From contig NC_073351.2 of assembly GCF_027580225.2 (NCBI RefSeq), positions 8,226,501 through 8,290,500 of the forward strand: a stretch of DNA of 64,000 nucleotides, given 5' to 3'. Source of the stretch: Misgurnus anguillicaudatus (taxonomy: Eukaryota > Chordata > Actinopteri > Cypriniformes > Cobitidae). Positions 43,925 to 55,433 of the stretch are shown here, one piece after another (position 1 is the stretch's first letter; every line of letters begins with the position of its first letter). The translations under genes and the position numbers were made by a program. The notes under the pieces were generated by a model. That model worked only from the letters and a program-made list of their open reading frames with translations. It did not search any database and was not told the origin of the DNA.

Positions 43925-44860
43925 TTCCAGTAAATGAAAAAGCAGGCAATGCAGCGGCGCAATGCGCAACGCAAGAGTTTTTGCTAGTGTTATTTGCGCC
44001 CATTTTCTGGTCTGAAAACAAGGTGTATTCAGGTGCATTGTTGGCGTGTTGCAATTTTGAGGCAACTAAAATAGACTACGCCATGGATTAATTAAAACCT
44101 AGTCTAAAGTCAATGGCGCAATATTGTTTTTGTTATTTGAAGAGCGTGTTAGCAATATGCGCCTATAAACGGGAGAGCAACGTGTGTCTGCTTACTACAC
44201 ACATGGATGCGCAACAGCACATGTTTTTAAATATGAAAAATAAATAATTAAAATGTAAAAGATTATTATTGAGTCACTTGGACATAAATGAGGACCTATT
44301 ATGAGACGTTAAAATTCTTTATCTCCTGTTTGTTACAAATAAAGTATTAAAGAGTACAACCTTATGTTGCATATTTGTAAATTATTATTTGAGATTACAC
44401 TGATCATGTAGGCTATCCATGCATTAACATCAATTAAAAGCCTGCTGTTTTTACTTCCATGACTGAAAGAAAATGACTTTTTTATAAACCAAAGGTTTTA
44501 ATACAAAAAATAACAATTTAAATACAAATTAAAACAACACAGTTTTTTAACATCAATCTTATAAACTGGTGGTATTTTTAATCTGCTTAGTTTTTTTAAG
44601 TTTACAAATTCTACCATCTAAAATAGGGAATTAGCATGGTGAGAGCCTTTTAAAGGGGATGGGAGATGAGACTCTTATTTGTTTATTGCACGTTATGCCC
44701 AAAACACACCCATTACTCATTACAAGAATAGGAACAACCCTTTAGACTGTTAGGCAGGCGCACAAACCATTTTTTCCGTCATTAAACTAGCAAAATTCGA
44801 ATCGGACACACCATTTTAGACTATACGTCATGCATTTTAGACCATGCGCTTAGAAATAGG
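43925..44860. mobile_element. dispersed repeat rich in gcgcaa motifs
   Basis: Phrases such as gcggcgcaatgcgcaacgca, aaagtcaatggcgcaatatt and aaaggggatgggagatgaga are remembered as parts of a common zebrafish-type DNA repeat. The borders are approximate, and no inverted ends were established. Confidence 0.4.
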
Positions 44861-45018
44861 GCTCTTAATTACTATAATTAGCGCTTTAAAGATTTAACAA
44901 CAGTTTTAAACAGACCTACAAGCTCAGAAATATATGAGACTGGATTTAATTTACACGCATCCTCTGTGCGAGAGAGTGTTTGTTTTACAGTTATTCTGAA
45001 AAGAAAGATAAAAATATT

Positions 45019-45095
45019 TACTAATTCTACCTACACTTGTATGTGCAAAACCTGCAATAAAATGTACATTGTATGATATTATTTATATTAATTTG
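45019..45095. repeat. direct duplication, unit 1
   Basis: Contains ttactaattctacctaca, then gtgcaaaacctgcaataaaa and acattgtatgatat. The same order recurs at 45618-45693, about 600 bp away. Confidence 0.8.
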
Positions 45096-45617
45096 TATGC
45101 ATCGATGCAGAATATTTCATCATAAAAATGATTATACCACACAGCTCTAATACAGAAGTCTAATTTGCCATGTTAAATATATTTTTTACATTAAATACTT
45201 AATAATTGTATTTATCATTTGATTATTGGAAATTACAAGATTTTTCTTTCGTAATCTGGTTCCAAAATGCATTTTCCCCGACTCCATTTTATTTTTCTTT
45301 TCAATCTATTTCGTTTGGTCAAAGTTCAGTATTCATGGAGATGTTCTTTTATAGCCCAATTACAGTTATTAATGTTGGGAACTCTATAGGGGCGAGACTT
45401 CATTTATATGGGCATAATACTGTTTTTGAATGACGATTATTTAACACCTGTTCAATCGAGCGACAGAATTGGCAGCATACAAAAGTTTAATGAATTGTGA
45501 AAAGTGAGCGTTGTAGTAAGCAGATTTTTTCGCTCAAATGTACGCTGGTTTATACATTCATTTGATAAATGAGGGCGAGTATCTTAAATGATGAGGTGGG
45601 TAAACGGGTCGTTCATT

Positions 45618-45693
45618 TACTAATTCTACCTACTTGTATCATGTGCAAAACCTGCAACAAAATTTACATTGTATGATATACAGTATGTTTATA
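45618..45693. repeat. direct duplication, unit 2
   Basis: Contains ttactaattctacctact, then gtgcaaaacctgcaacaaaa and acattgtatgatat. It matches unit 1 with few changes in the same orientation. The DNA between the units has one open frame (45206-45433) of no known family. Confidence 0.8.
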
Positions 45694-47876
45694 TTTGATA
45701 GATTGGAAAAATCTGAATATGTCAGTAATTGATTCTAATGTATAGACTATGTGCATAGGTTAAATGGCATGCACAAAACCGGCCATTTAATCGTTCATCA
45801 TAATTGTATAATTAATCTTCAGCAGAAATGTCAGGATCGTGACAACTTCTCCATCCACAATTAAATCCTTCTGATTAATTAGTTCCCAGCATCCTGAGTC
45901 TTACTGATACACAAACATACACAAACACAGAAACCCACTCAATGTTAATAAGAAAAGTTATCAGTTAGAGGAGAGGACAAGGTTACACAACATTGTTTAC
46001 AGTGCATTTCCTGTAGCAAAGCCCCCGGAGTGATGCTCTTACTCACATAAACACACATAGATCCCAGAAGAATAGTGAAATCCAAACAAATATCTTACTA
46101 ATGCAGAGATGGGAGGAGAGAGAGAGAGCGAGCGAGAGAGCAAAAGAGAGAGAGAATTACTTTAAACACTGCACAAAAGTGAGGAAGCACAGACACCACT
46201 CGTCTATATCTCTCAATTTTTTGGTATCTGCTGCTTCTAAAATCTTCATCGATTGTGTATAGAAAATAATACACAATAATTGCATCTCATTATGAGCTCC
46301 ATCCTCATTTTTATAGCATTCAGAAATCACAACAGAGCTATCCAGTAACATTGCCATTTATCTCAATTGTAGCTCTGACTAGAATATGGCCCAGAAGTAC
46401 GCTGCCATTTTAGCACGAGTGAATTTCCTGAGCCGTTGATGCCACGTGACTCTGAAGCCACAGACAAATGCCCGAAATGTCCGAAACATCTCACTTATTT
46501 CCTACTACTTCACTATTCCCTTCTGTATAGCAAATGACATTTAAGTCCACTACATGGGAAAATGTGATAGAAAAGGAGTGAGCGATTTCGGACACTGCTA
46601 GACCATGCATCATAGATATGTCGTTTCATTTCATTTTTTTTTATTTATGTGATCACAAATTGAGTTGAAGGCTTTTCTCACTTATATGGATGCCAAGACT
46701 GCCATCTCATATAATAAGAGAATCACTATCACAGGAATATGACGTCAATGCTGATTGGCTGGTGAGAATGCACACAGTCCTGCACATTAGTGAACAACCA
46801 GGCCTGTGATGTCAGCAGACAGGAAATAATAAAAGTTCATTCCGTCTTAGAGGTCTCCAAACAAACAACAAACAGGCACGTTTATCATCCTGTAAACTAT
46901 TGGCTGTTTGTTTTAAAGACATCCACAATTTCCTGTACAAACAATTTTTGTTCGTTTAAAAAAAACTGACAGGTGTAAGAAATTGCTTTCTGTAGTAATC
47001 GACAGCCCATCACAAACGCCCTCGACAAAGCTTAACTTGCGTTGAACCCAGATTACTTAATTATTGAATGAATCCATCACACAGTGAAGCCAGATAAACA
47101 TAAATGCATTTCAGTGAGTGTGGATATTAAAGCCCCTCTCATAACTTTCTCTCCCACTTGCACACACATCATTATATTTAACATAGACAGAAATCCTGCC
47201 CTGTCATCATTCTTATTCTGAGCTGCAGACCACTAATCATCTTTATAAAGCAAAAGGCTTTTTGATCAGGCGGCACCTCTAACCCATTAGGGCTGTAAGT
47301 AGTCCCTTCAGATAGATCTCCCCATAATTACCTTGACAGACTCTCTGCTCAGAAATGAGATGAGGCTAATCATGTTTGCAGAAGGACCGCCGTTTATTTC
47401 TAAACTCTACTGCCAGGTGAGCAAATGAGAATGGAAATAAAGCTTTGAAGTGGAGCTGGATTAGCTTTGTTTTAATGTCACTCTGTGGGCTGGGCGTTGT
47501 ACTGTTTGGCAGCTACAATTTGTCACGCTACAATAGAAAGCTTCAAAACATCATTTGCTGTTTGAATTTCATGAAAATATTTACATGAAAATATTTATTT
47601 ACATGATGAAAACATTTATTTACATGAAAAAGTTTTTCAAAAATAACATAAAACACAGAATGTCTTAATATTTTATTTAAAGAATAGGAATGGCAGAAGT
47701 TTTATTTTTGGGTGAACTATTTTTTTATGAAATGGTTACTTGCTACATTGTAAAAATGCTTTGTAACGTCAAACAATTATATAATTTTTTAGTAGCCGAC
47801 TGAGAAGCTTTTACCAAACTTATCCCTGTACAGTTCACAAATTAGTATCCTATGCTTCAATGTGCTTAACAGTATT
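45694..47876. other. intron 1, mostly unrecognised
   Basis: There is a GA-rich patch at 46112-46155. At about 46480-46602 a stretch ending gagcgatttcggacactg looks like one end of a small fish DNA element; its other end was not found. The region 47140-47480 is repeat-free and has attaat/taatta-rich text of the kind often seen in conserved non-coding DNA. That is only a suspicion. Confidence 0.45.
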
Positions 47877-48421
47877 CGGTTGCACCATTTGTTCTTAAGG
47901 CAGAAGGTAGCTAGTAGGTCGTAAACTCTCCATAAAGTAATGCGTTGTCACATAGAATGACGTCTATTTTTCTCTGAACAGAAACGTAATTTCAAACTCA
48001 TTCTTGTCTCGCCTAAACTAAAAAATAAAAAAATACGCTAAAGCGAACGTTATCGAACTCAAAACATTATACTTTTAATTGAAAATATCTATCCCACACT
48101 GAGGAGAAAATAAACAGGAAGAAATTTTAAATCTAATTTTAATTGATGGATACACAGAAAATTAAACAGTTTTTGAAAACTCGTTGACGAACTTGCGGCT
48201 CTTCATAATTTATACGAGCTCATCGATGTAATATAATCTGGGTGACATCTTATTCCGATCGTTATTCATGGACAGAGGCATCCGTAAATATTTAGTTACA
48301 ATGTATTGTTACGTTTAAACTAAGTTTAATGGTGCAATGCAAAAACATTTAGTAGTGCGTAAGTTGTAACTTAGTGCCGTAACTAAGCTACGCTGTAACT
48401 TACGCACAGCTGGTGCAACCG
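47877..48421. mobile_element. inverted-repeat element (cggttgcacca ends)
   Basis: The ends are cggttgcacca and tggtgcaaccg, 545 bp apart. Near the right end a further palindrome pairs gtgcgtaagttgtaac with gctgtaacttacgcac. No TSD was resolved. Confidence 0.55.
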
Positions 48422-49133
48422 CCCCCTGGGGTGTAAATCGGACAGTTTGTTGCGATACAACACTGCATCCATCATCTTTGTCAGCGATACAGTATTTACC
48501 GGTACATCAAACATTTCTTCAATGCAATTACGAATCTATTAATTTATCAATACTTTAATATTACATGCCTAATGAAGCGGTTACATTTTTAATAACTTAC
48601 AAATGCAACCAAAATATAAAACATGAACGTTTAATTAAACTCTTTAAAAAGGCATCTCTGTGACTCTATCCTAATTGGGATATTTACAACAACAAACTAA
48701 GAAAAAATAAACTTTTTTGAGGGAAAAATGTCATAAAATCAAGCTTATGATGGCAACAGTCAAAGTCTTTAGGATTTCAACTGGTGCTAGAAAAGGTTTT
48801 CTGCCAATCTGTTTGTCCAATCCACCCCCCCCCCAAAAAAAAATTCCAAACCCACGATTTGTGTCCAATAGCAGTCCCAACGTCTTCTGCCTCTTACACT
48901 GTGTTTTTGCTGCTACAACTGCTTTGTTGCTGCATTGCATTCACTTGCTGACACTAGCACACGGAAATAAACGAAAATGTGCGCTTTGGCAGAAATGCGT
49001 TGATGTTACATCAATGAATGAGGACACGGAGTGTCAAAATAAAGGTACCTCATATCGATATAGTATGTGTGGCATCAATGCAGTGTATCGTTAAAAAATT
49101 AAATTGATCCATCGATGCATTGTTACCCCCCTA
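48422..49133. mobile_element. possible hAT-like sequence (right end near 49105-49133)
   Basis: The text gatccatcgatgcattgtta, followed by ccccccta, resembles the right end of a fish hAT. The corresponding left end is unclear. A C11/A9 homopolymer pair lies at 48824-48843. Confidence 0.35.
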
Positions 49134-49276
49134 GTGCTTAAAGACGCAATGTGTATATTTTAGGATTTATTGACAGAAACACAATATAATATAGATAACT
49201 ATGTTTTCAGTGGTGTATAAAGACCTTACATAATATACTGTATTGTTTTTAATACTTTAGATTGAGCCGTTTTTAT

Positions 49277-49716
49277 CCATAGATATATACACTAGATGTT
49301 GCCTTGGGTTCTAAGCATGCGTCAAAACTGCTGCCTATCGTGTCATAGGAAGTATCTAGGTAAAGCTGCTATCTCCGCCTGTACTTCGAATTCATGGACG
49401 ATGCCGGACTTTTGTGCTGCGCATGGATGTTAAGCCTACTAGCACTATGCATTATAGTTAGAAAAAGTCGATTTTTATAATATCAAAACTAAAAAAAATT
49501 CTGGACTCAATGCTAAATACATGTCTGACTGTTAAAATGAACCAAAAGAAAGCCAAGAAAATCACATTCCTGACGATTTATGGTGACTTTATTTCCACCA
49601 TTGCCTACAATGACGCTGATGCGGGGCTCCCCTGTTTCAAGATGGAGGCCCTATTTGGTGCATTCGGTCCAATGAAATGCCGTAGCCAAGACAACATCTA
49701 GTGTACATATCTATGG
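49277..49716. mobile_element. 440-bp inverted-repeat element (ccatagatat ends)
   Basis: The left end is ccatagatatatacactaga, then tgttg, and the right end is the inverse, with 24 of 25 positions matching. It is non-coding. The TSD was not resolved. Confidence 0.78.
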
Positions 49717-50473
49717 TTTTTATCTACATTTTATCCCCTTACAAGGAAGTCGCCATTTTGTGGCATCATGTTTGTGAATCAGTATATCGTGTACACAGGT
49801 TCGGGCTCACTTCACACTGTTCACTTATTTTCCTGTGACGTGACTGCTTAAGCTCATTGTGATAGTTCACAGTTATTCATTAACAACCTGCAAAACCAAT
49901 ATGTCTCTGACTTAATTTTTAAAACACTTGTTAAAGTATATTATGAAAAACACTACTATTATTCTCTTACCTATTCGTGCATTATATTGGAGGAATACCA
50001 ACAACAACCTGTAAACTGTAGATAACATGAATTCCATCTTGAATGGATTAATGTTATTACTACACTTTTTATGTGATCAGTTATTATTAGACCAGAATCA
50101 TTATTATTTTTTTGTAATTTCACGAGTTCGCATTAACATGTAATCGATAAGTATAATGAGATGAGCATATTTGGCGTGCTGTCCGAGGAGAGGGCTCCGA
50201 GCTCAGATTTTAGCCCGAACCCAGAGTACTCCCCCCTCTTTAACTGGGATAAATGCAACTAGGCGAGAGTGAGGAGATGGGGTGGAGGAGGGATGCTGTG
50301 AAACTGTCACGGGACATACGAGAGGGACTGCTATTTATAGGCACCTCTTCCCGCTGATTGGATGGATCACATGACCATGCTCCTCCCGAACTTTGTTAAA
50401 TAAACTTCATAATGTTTCATAAATTGTAATTGTTCTACTACATGACATTGTATTTCATGCATTTAATTGGAAT

Positions 50474-50475
<2 letters not shown>
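49717..50475. other. no gene seen (intron 1)
   Basis: The part at 50160-50400 (gtccgaggagagggctccga, then cccgctgattggatggatca) resembles fish repeat DNA, but I could not define ends. Confidence 0.4.

Positions 50476-50507
<32 letters not shown>
50476..50507. repeat. (CA)n microsatellite
   Basis: CA dinucleotide run of about 32 bp. Confidence 0.96.
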
Positions 50508-50508
<1 letters not shown>

Positions 50509-50914
50509 CAACCAAGGGCTGACACAAAATCAGTGTTAATGGATATAGGTTGTTTATCCGGGGGATCAGTGCATGTGTGTTTGTTTAACGCTGGATTTCG
50601 TTGAAATGGGGGGGTCCCAACTGAGCCATGAGCTGCAGGTGGCAAGTAAAACGGCATCAAATATCTGTGTTTTGTTGGCAATCAGCATATAAGTGCATAT
50701 AATGTAAACGACTCGGACATGAAGTGAATCATAAATTATCCAGAGATAGTGAGATAATGTTTTGTGCGTGTACATACTTGTGACTCACTCTGCCCATGGT
50801 ACGCCTCAAGGGGGGAAAGAATCTGTACAGCTGATCTGTCTTTTATAAATCTGGTAAAACTAAAGACTATTTGGATATATCAAGGATGTAATACTATTCT
50901 ATAGGTACTCATGA

Positions 50915-51608
50915 TTAAAGGAATAGTCTACCCATTTTCAATATTAAACTATGTTATTACCTTAACTAAGAATTGTTGATACATCCCTCTATCATCTGTG
51001 TGCGTGCACGTAAGCGCTGGAGCGCGCTGCAACGCTTCGATAGCATTTAGCTTAGCCCCATTCATTCAATGGTACCATTTAGAGATAAAGTTAGAAGTGA
51101 CCAAACACATCAACGTTTTTCCTATTTAAGACGAGTAGTTATACGAGCAAGTTTGGTGGTACAAAATAAAACGTAGCGCTTTTCTAAGCGGATTTAAAAG
51201 AGGAACTATATTTTATGGCGTAATAGCACTTTTGGGAGTACTTCGACTCGCCTGAAAAGTCCGCTCCCCTTCTTACTCTCATAATGGGAGAGGGAGGGTG
51301 TTACTGCGCCGAGTCGAAGTACTCCCAAAAGTGCTATTACGCCATAAAATATAGTTCCTCTTTTAAATCCGCTTAGAAAAGCGCTACGTTTTATTTTGTA
51401 CCACCAAACTTGCACGTATAACTATTAGTCTTAAATAGGAAAAACGTTGATGTGTTTGGTCACTTCTAACTTTATCTCTAAATGGTACCATTGAATGAAT
51501 GGGGCTAAGCTAAATGCACACACACAGATGATAGAGGGATGTATCAACAATTCTTAGTTAAGGTAATAACATATTTTAATATTGATAATGAGTAGACTAT
51601 TCCTTTAA
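50915..51608. mobile_element. TTAA-flanked foldback element, near-perfect palindrome
   Basis: The ends are ttaaaggaatagtctaccc and the inverse, agtagactattcctttaa, with TTAA at 50915-50918 and 51605-51608. The arms are about 300 bp and almost identical, for example tagcgcttttctaagcggat and its inverse, around a spacer of about 55 bp (51255-51310). The right arm lacks about 40 bp that the left arm has (around 51008-51048). It encodes nothing. Such high arm identity suggests recent movement or arm-to-arm gene conversion. Confidence 0.93.
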
Positions 51609-53081
51609 CATGAGCAGAAACAGCATGTGCTATGTGAGCTTTAAGAAGCACAATGACTGTACTAAAAAAATGCCACAGAGCCACCCAGGTTTAAACTTTA
51701 GGAACTATGTGCCACAGTTAAACACACCTTTCCAAAAACATGCACCCCACTGCTGCTTTGAAATGAAGTAAGGAAAAATAGCACTGTCACAGTATTGAAT
51801 TTGACTGAAGAAAATATTTTAAATGGAAAAATACTGTATGTCTGGATGCTAAAAATACTTTTTTATTTGTTTTAAATATTTCTAATGAGCTAAAAAGCTT
51901 CAAAAATAATGAGGGTGTTTGTGAATAGCCTTTAAACATTTAAACGTTTTTTAACATTTACAGAATTTTTAAAGCATTGATAATTTCTTATTTCCCATTG
52001 CTGTTTGCCACTAAACAATGTAAGCAGACCAAAAAAAAAAGGAAATGTTTATAGCACAACCTCTGGTCATAAACATATTTTAAACAAGCTTTTTAGGATA
52101 ATAAGTCCTTTTGTATTTGAATTATTCCAGTATAGAACAGCACGGCTCAAAAACAAACAAAACAATGTTAAGATAACTTCAGGCAACAGCCTATACTTCA
52201 TTAAAACAGTTGCTGCATTGTCTGTTGTGTTCATTTTATCAGAGAAAGTATAATTGTTATCTGTTGTTTCTCAGTCTGAGGGTCAGTGGTGTATTATATT
52301 ATCATTAGAAGCTGTAGCGTTTTCATGGCCTTGCCCTTGACATACAAACAAGATATTCCAGGAGCCTTGATGGGTGGCAGTGGTTCAGCTTTACCCACAA
52401 CCCTCCGGAATAACATTCCCAACACACAGCACATTTACATTCATTTATTCATTCATCATTTCATGCAAAGCAACTTACGGAGCATTCAAGTTATACACAT
52501 TCACATTTAGAAGTCCCCAATATTTGAAGATATAGGAAGTTTAATCCCATTAAAGTCACTGACTGCTGGGTCGCATTCTGTTTACTTTACTACACATGTG
52601 ATTTACATTGTGTCCTGTTACCACAAACCCTTTAGTCACACACAGCTTGTGTTTGGATGCATTTTAGCTGGAACTAGCCTTACTGTACAATGCATAACGA
52701 TATATAAATGCACACATTCTTCTGTGAAACACAATAGGAGTTATTAATACTATATCAGAATGTCAAAGCTGCTTTAGTCCACACAAAGAAAGTGAATGGC
52801 AGTATTTTCAGTAAACAATCATTTTAGTTTATATAATTATTTAAATTCAAAAATTCAAATCAATATAGTGCCAGACAATTTTATGTACTGTTTTTATTAT
52901 GTTTATATGGAGATGTAGGCCTACTACCCTGCTCCCTGTCCACATTCATTGTATGTCTGAAAGACTATTCGTTCTCTACAAAAGAAACATATACTGTGGA
53001 TGCATGACATAAGGTTAAGTAAATTATAGGTTTTTGGGACCCCAAAATGTTTTAGATGTCTCAAAACACATGCTTCATCTC
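51609..53081. other. intron 1, SINE tail at about 52431-52500
   Basis: The text cacatttacattcatttatt, then catgcaaagcaacttacgga, is the inverse of the fish SINE tail (minus-strand copy). No other element or exon is recognised. Confidence 0.5.
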
Positions 53082-53084
53082 ATT

Positions 53085-53447
53085 AGGCTTGTTCGACTTC
53101 ATGCGCCGCCGAAAGAACTGACAGGCGGATGACGTAAAAGTACCGCGAGAGCGATTCGAGAAATTATACAGACAAGATGCATTTTAACTCGCTCTCGCGG
53201 TATTTTGACGTCATCTGCCTGTCATTTCTTTCGGCACCACATTAAGTGGAACGCACCTTATCAACTCCCCCCAGAATGTTTGAAATAGGTGTGTTTATGC
53301 GGCGCCTCAAGAACTATCAGGCGGATGACATCAAAGTACCGCGAGAGCGATTTGAGAAATCATATGGAGAAGTCCAATTTCGAATCGCTCTCGCGGTACT
53401 TTGATGTCACCTTCCTGTTGAGGCGCCGCATGAAGTCGAACAAGCCT
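53085..53447. mobile_element. double-hairpin MITE
   Basis: The outer ends are aggcttgttcgacttcatgc and its exact inverse, flanked by ATT (53082-53084, 53448-53450). Inside are two successive hairpins, 53103-53235 and 53297-53428. Each has arms with gcggatgac and taccgcgagagcgatt facing their inverses. It looks like a dimer of one small hairpin element. Confidence 0.85.
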
Positions 53448-53450
53448 ATT

Positions 53451-54258
53451 AACAAGCTAATGAGGTAAATCAGGTGACATGTGCCTGAGCTGAGAAACAC
53501 TAGGCAATATTGGACTTAATATTACACTTTTAAAATACACAGGGCATGCTTTACCATCCAAACACCAGTGGGAAACTATCTTCGGCATACTGTGAGAACT
53601 GGGAAGCAGAACTTGACTTCATTTTAATTTCACCGGCGTGACCACAAAAAAACAACAACCAGGTAACTTAACAACAAGTCAATGCTTGACAGTGACAACC
53701 TACAATGAGAGTCACAGTAGCCTCTCGTGACCTTGATCTGTAAACCATTTGTCATTTAAAAGCTCAGAAAAATCAAGAACAGATACAATCACACAAACAC
53801 TCAAGCATGAACTGAAATAGACGTGCATCCCCCACACACACATACACTATCAACACATATGCGCGCACACATATACTGTACTACAATAGAAACAAAGCTA
53901 ATAATGACACTACATTATACTATGGCATATATTTCAGTGTTGTCAGAGTTTATTATACTTTTATAAGTCACATACTTGGCAATGTGAATTAAAATGTAAG
54001 CCTATTGTTAACTACACTTGATACGTTACGTTGTCACAGTGGGAATAAATAATTACCAATACAGTTAAAATGCTGTTTGTGTCAAATCTATTGAGCTGCC
54101 TAACTGGACACCATCAACAAAATGCAAACGCGCCAACTTCAGGCTATATGATGCCCTGCAGTGCTGTCTATGTAGGCGTCTCATTCGTTTTTAAGACACA
54201 AACCAACACTCGTAGCGCTATGAGATGCACGTTGTAGTTTGATGTGTTGTGTACTTAC
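53451..54258. other. no gene seen (start of intron 1)
   Basis: Intronic DNA next to the exon 1 donor. No element is recognised. Confidence 0.5.
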
Positions 54259-54412
54259 TCTTGAGCGCATTTATCAGCTGGTTTCCGTCTTTGATCAACT
54301 CTTTGATAAACTTGTTGGTTCGGTCCAGCTCGATTTCATGGCATTTGAGTCTTTCTCTGAAGTCTGGACTGTCCAAAAAAGAGTCACTGAACTCCAGAGT
54401 CGGCAATCCCAT
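54259..54412 (-). CDS. arhgap42: arhgap42 coding exon 1 (start codon, BAR domain N-terminus)
   Basis: On the minus strand an ATG at 54412, in strong context (A at -3, G at +4), opens 51 codons plus one base, then a donor aaga|gtaagt. The protein starts [20 protein letters not shown] and continues [20 protein letters not shown]. This start is diagnostic of the GRAF/oligophrenin family. The combination [17 protein letters not shown] and [13 protein letters not shown] points to ARHGAP42 rather than ARHGAP26 (MGLPALEFS), ARHGAP10 or OPHN1. The protein is a GTPase-activating protein for RhoA, and mammalian GRAF3 lowers blood pressure through vascular smooth muscle (established knowledge). The N-terminal helix belongs to the membrane-binding BAR domain. 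Later domains (PH, RhoGAP, SH3) lie beyond the window. Fish often have two paralogues; I cannot say which this is. Confidence 0.9.
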
Positions 54413-54620
54413 GATGATGAGATCTGTAGCAAAGTCTTAACAGTAAACGCAACGCAAAATGCTTTCTCAGAGAGTCTGGCTGATCCGGTTCATCATCATC
54501 ACTATCATCCTCATCATGACGCCGAAAGTTTTTCTGTGAAAGTTTTTCTTCCCTCTCTTCACTTCCGCGCAAACTTTCCTAAAGTTGAACTTCTCTAACA
54601 GCCCGAGCTGAGCACACGAG
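54413..54620 (-). promoter_or_regulatory. arhgap42: presumed 5' leader and proximal promoter of arhgap42
   Basis: The region upstream of the start codon is less AT-rich than its surroundings. Read on the minus strand it contains gcggaagtg (54560-54568), an ETS-type site, followed by the purine-rich aagagagggaag. No TATA box was seen at a convincing distance. The transcription start is not defined by the sequence. Confidence 0.45.
54467..54517 (-). CDS. upstream ORF in the arhgap42 leader
   Basis: A 16-codon frame, MMRMIVMMMNRISQTL, ends with TGA 54 nt before the arhgap42 start codon. It contains six Met codons because of a gat/atg-rich stretch. If the leader starts upstream of 54517, this frame could dampen or regulate translation. 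The peptide itself is not recognised. Confidence 0.4.
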   Translation of the reverse strand: MMRMIVMMMNRISQTL

Positions 54621-54980
54621 ACCCCTGGTGGTTACATTAGATAAAAACAGCCTTAAGTTTTTTTTAGCCCTCTGTTGAAATATAGTGAAACTTTCCTTAA
54701 TAACACAAAATATTTTGCCCCCTTTGTTCGTTTTATCTGCCATGGCATTTGTTCACTCTGTGTTTTTTCATATTATTATTGGACTGTTCATTTTGTGATA
54801 ACACTTTTGCTGGAGATCGGTCTTATTACACAACTACTTTCCACATTAGTAAATATTTAGACAGGACATTAACTTAAAATATTTATGGGAAAAAATACAG
54901 CGGAGTGATACATTAAACATAAGTAGTACCGGTCAAGATTACTTGCGTTGCCTGAATCATCCGGACCATGTTGTCTTTTT
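54621..54980. other. upstream flank, no gene seen
   Basis: AT-rich DNA upstream of arhgap42. No element or exon is recognised. Confidence 0.5.
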
Positions 54981-55020
54981 GCAATAATAGTAATAATAAT
55001 AACAATACAAAGTAATACAA

Positions 55021-55056
<36 letters not shown>

Positions 55057-55096
55057 GTATTAGTAGTAGTAGTAATAATAAAAATAATAATTATAA
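54981..55096. repeat. (AAT)n microsatellite, imperfect
   Basis: Run of aat/taa trinucleotides with internal agt variants. Confidence 0.93.
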
Positions 55097-55433
55097 TTAA
55101 ACTAATTTAAGGGCCAGTTTGTCTTTAAATGAAGGCATATCTGAGGAATAAATAAATCAAAAAAATATGTAGTGTATTTATAATAAAAAAGTGCATTTAT
55201 ATAAATTATATAAAATAAATGTACTGTATTATATTGTATTTTTTTATATACATCTAGTTTATATTTTTATTTATTACTACATTTGATATATATCCCAATT
55301 TGGAGATGATATGTTATTCCCTGCATGGGTTGTGTAGCCATGCATGCTTCTTATCTTATTAAATACAGTAAAAATAAGGTGTGAGAGTCTGCGGTGTAAT
55401 GTGGAATAAATTACCATGGTTACCACACTAATA

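Larger units (their letters stand above)
23782..54258 (-). other. arhgap42: arhgap42 intron 1
   Basis: A first intron of about 30.5 kb, bounded by the exon 1 donor (aaga|gtaagt) and the exon 2 acceptor. In humans the ARHGAP42 first intron carries a smooth-muscle regulatory element bound by SRF (established knowledge). I did not find a perfect CArG box by eye, but the scan was not exhaustive. Much of the intron is mobile DNA, annotated separately. Confidence 0.85.

Noticed and set aside
41863..45145. A 3.3-kb hAT from tagggctgtgac to cacagctcta
   Set aside because: The right phrase matches only about 10 bp with mismatches and the flanks show no 8-bp duplication, so only the left part is annotated.
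43001..48843. Opposed T/G homopolymer pairs at 43001-43024 and 48824-48843 as ends of one large inverted element
   Set aside because: Only homopolymers match; the flanking sequence is unrelated.
54384..54572. 62-codon minus-strand frame overlapping the arhgap42 start
   Set aside because: Its apparent start is TTG, not ATG, and it overlaps the better-supported frame that encodes the GRAF N-terminus.
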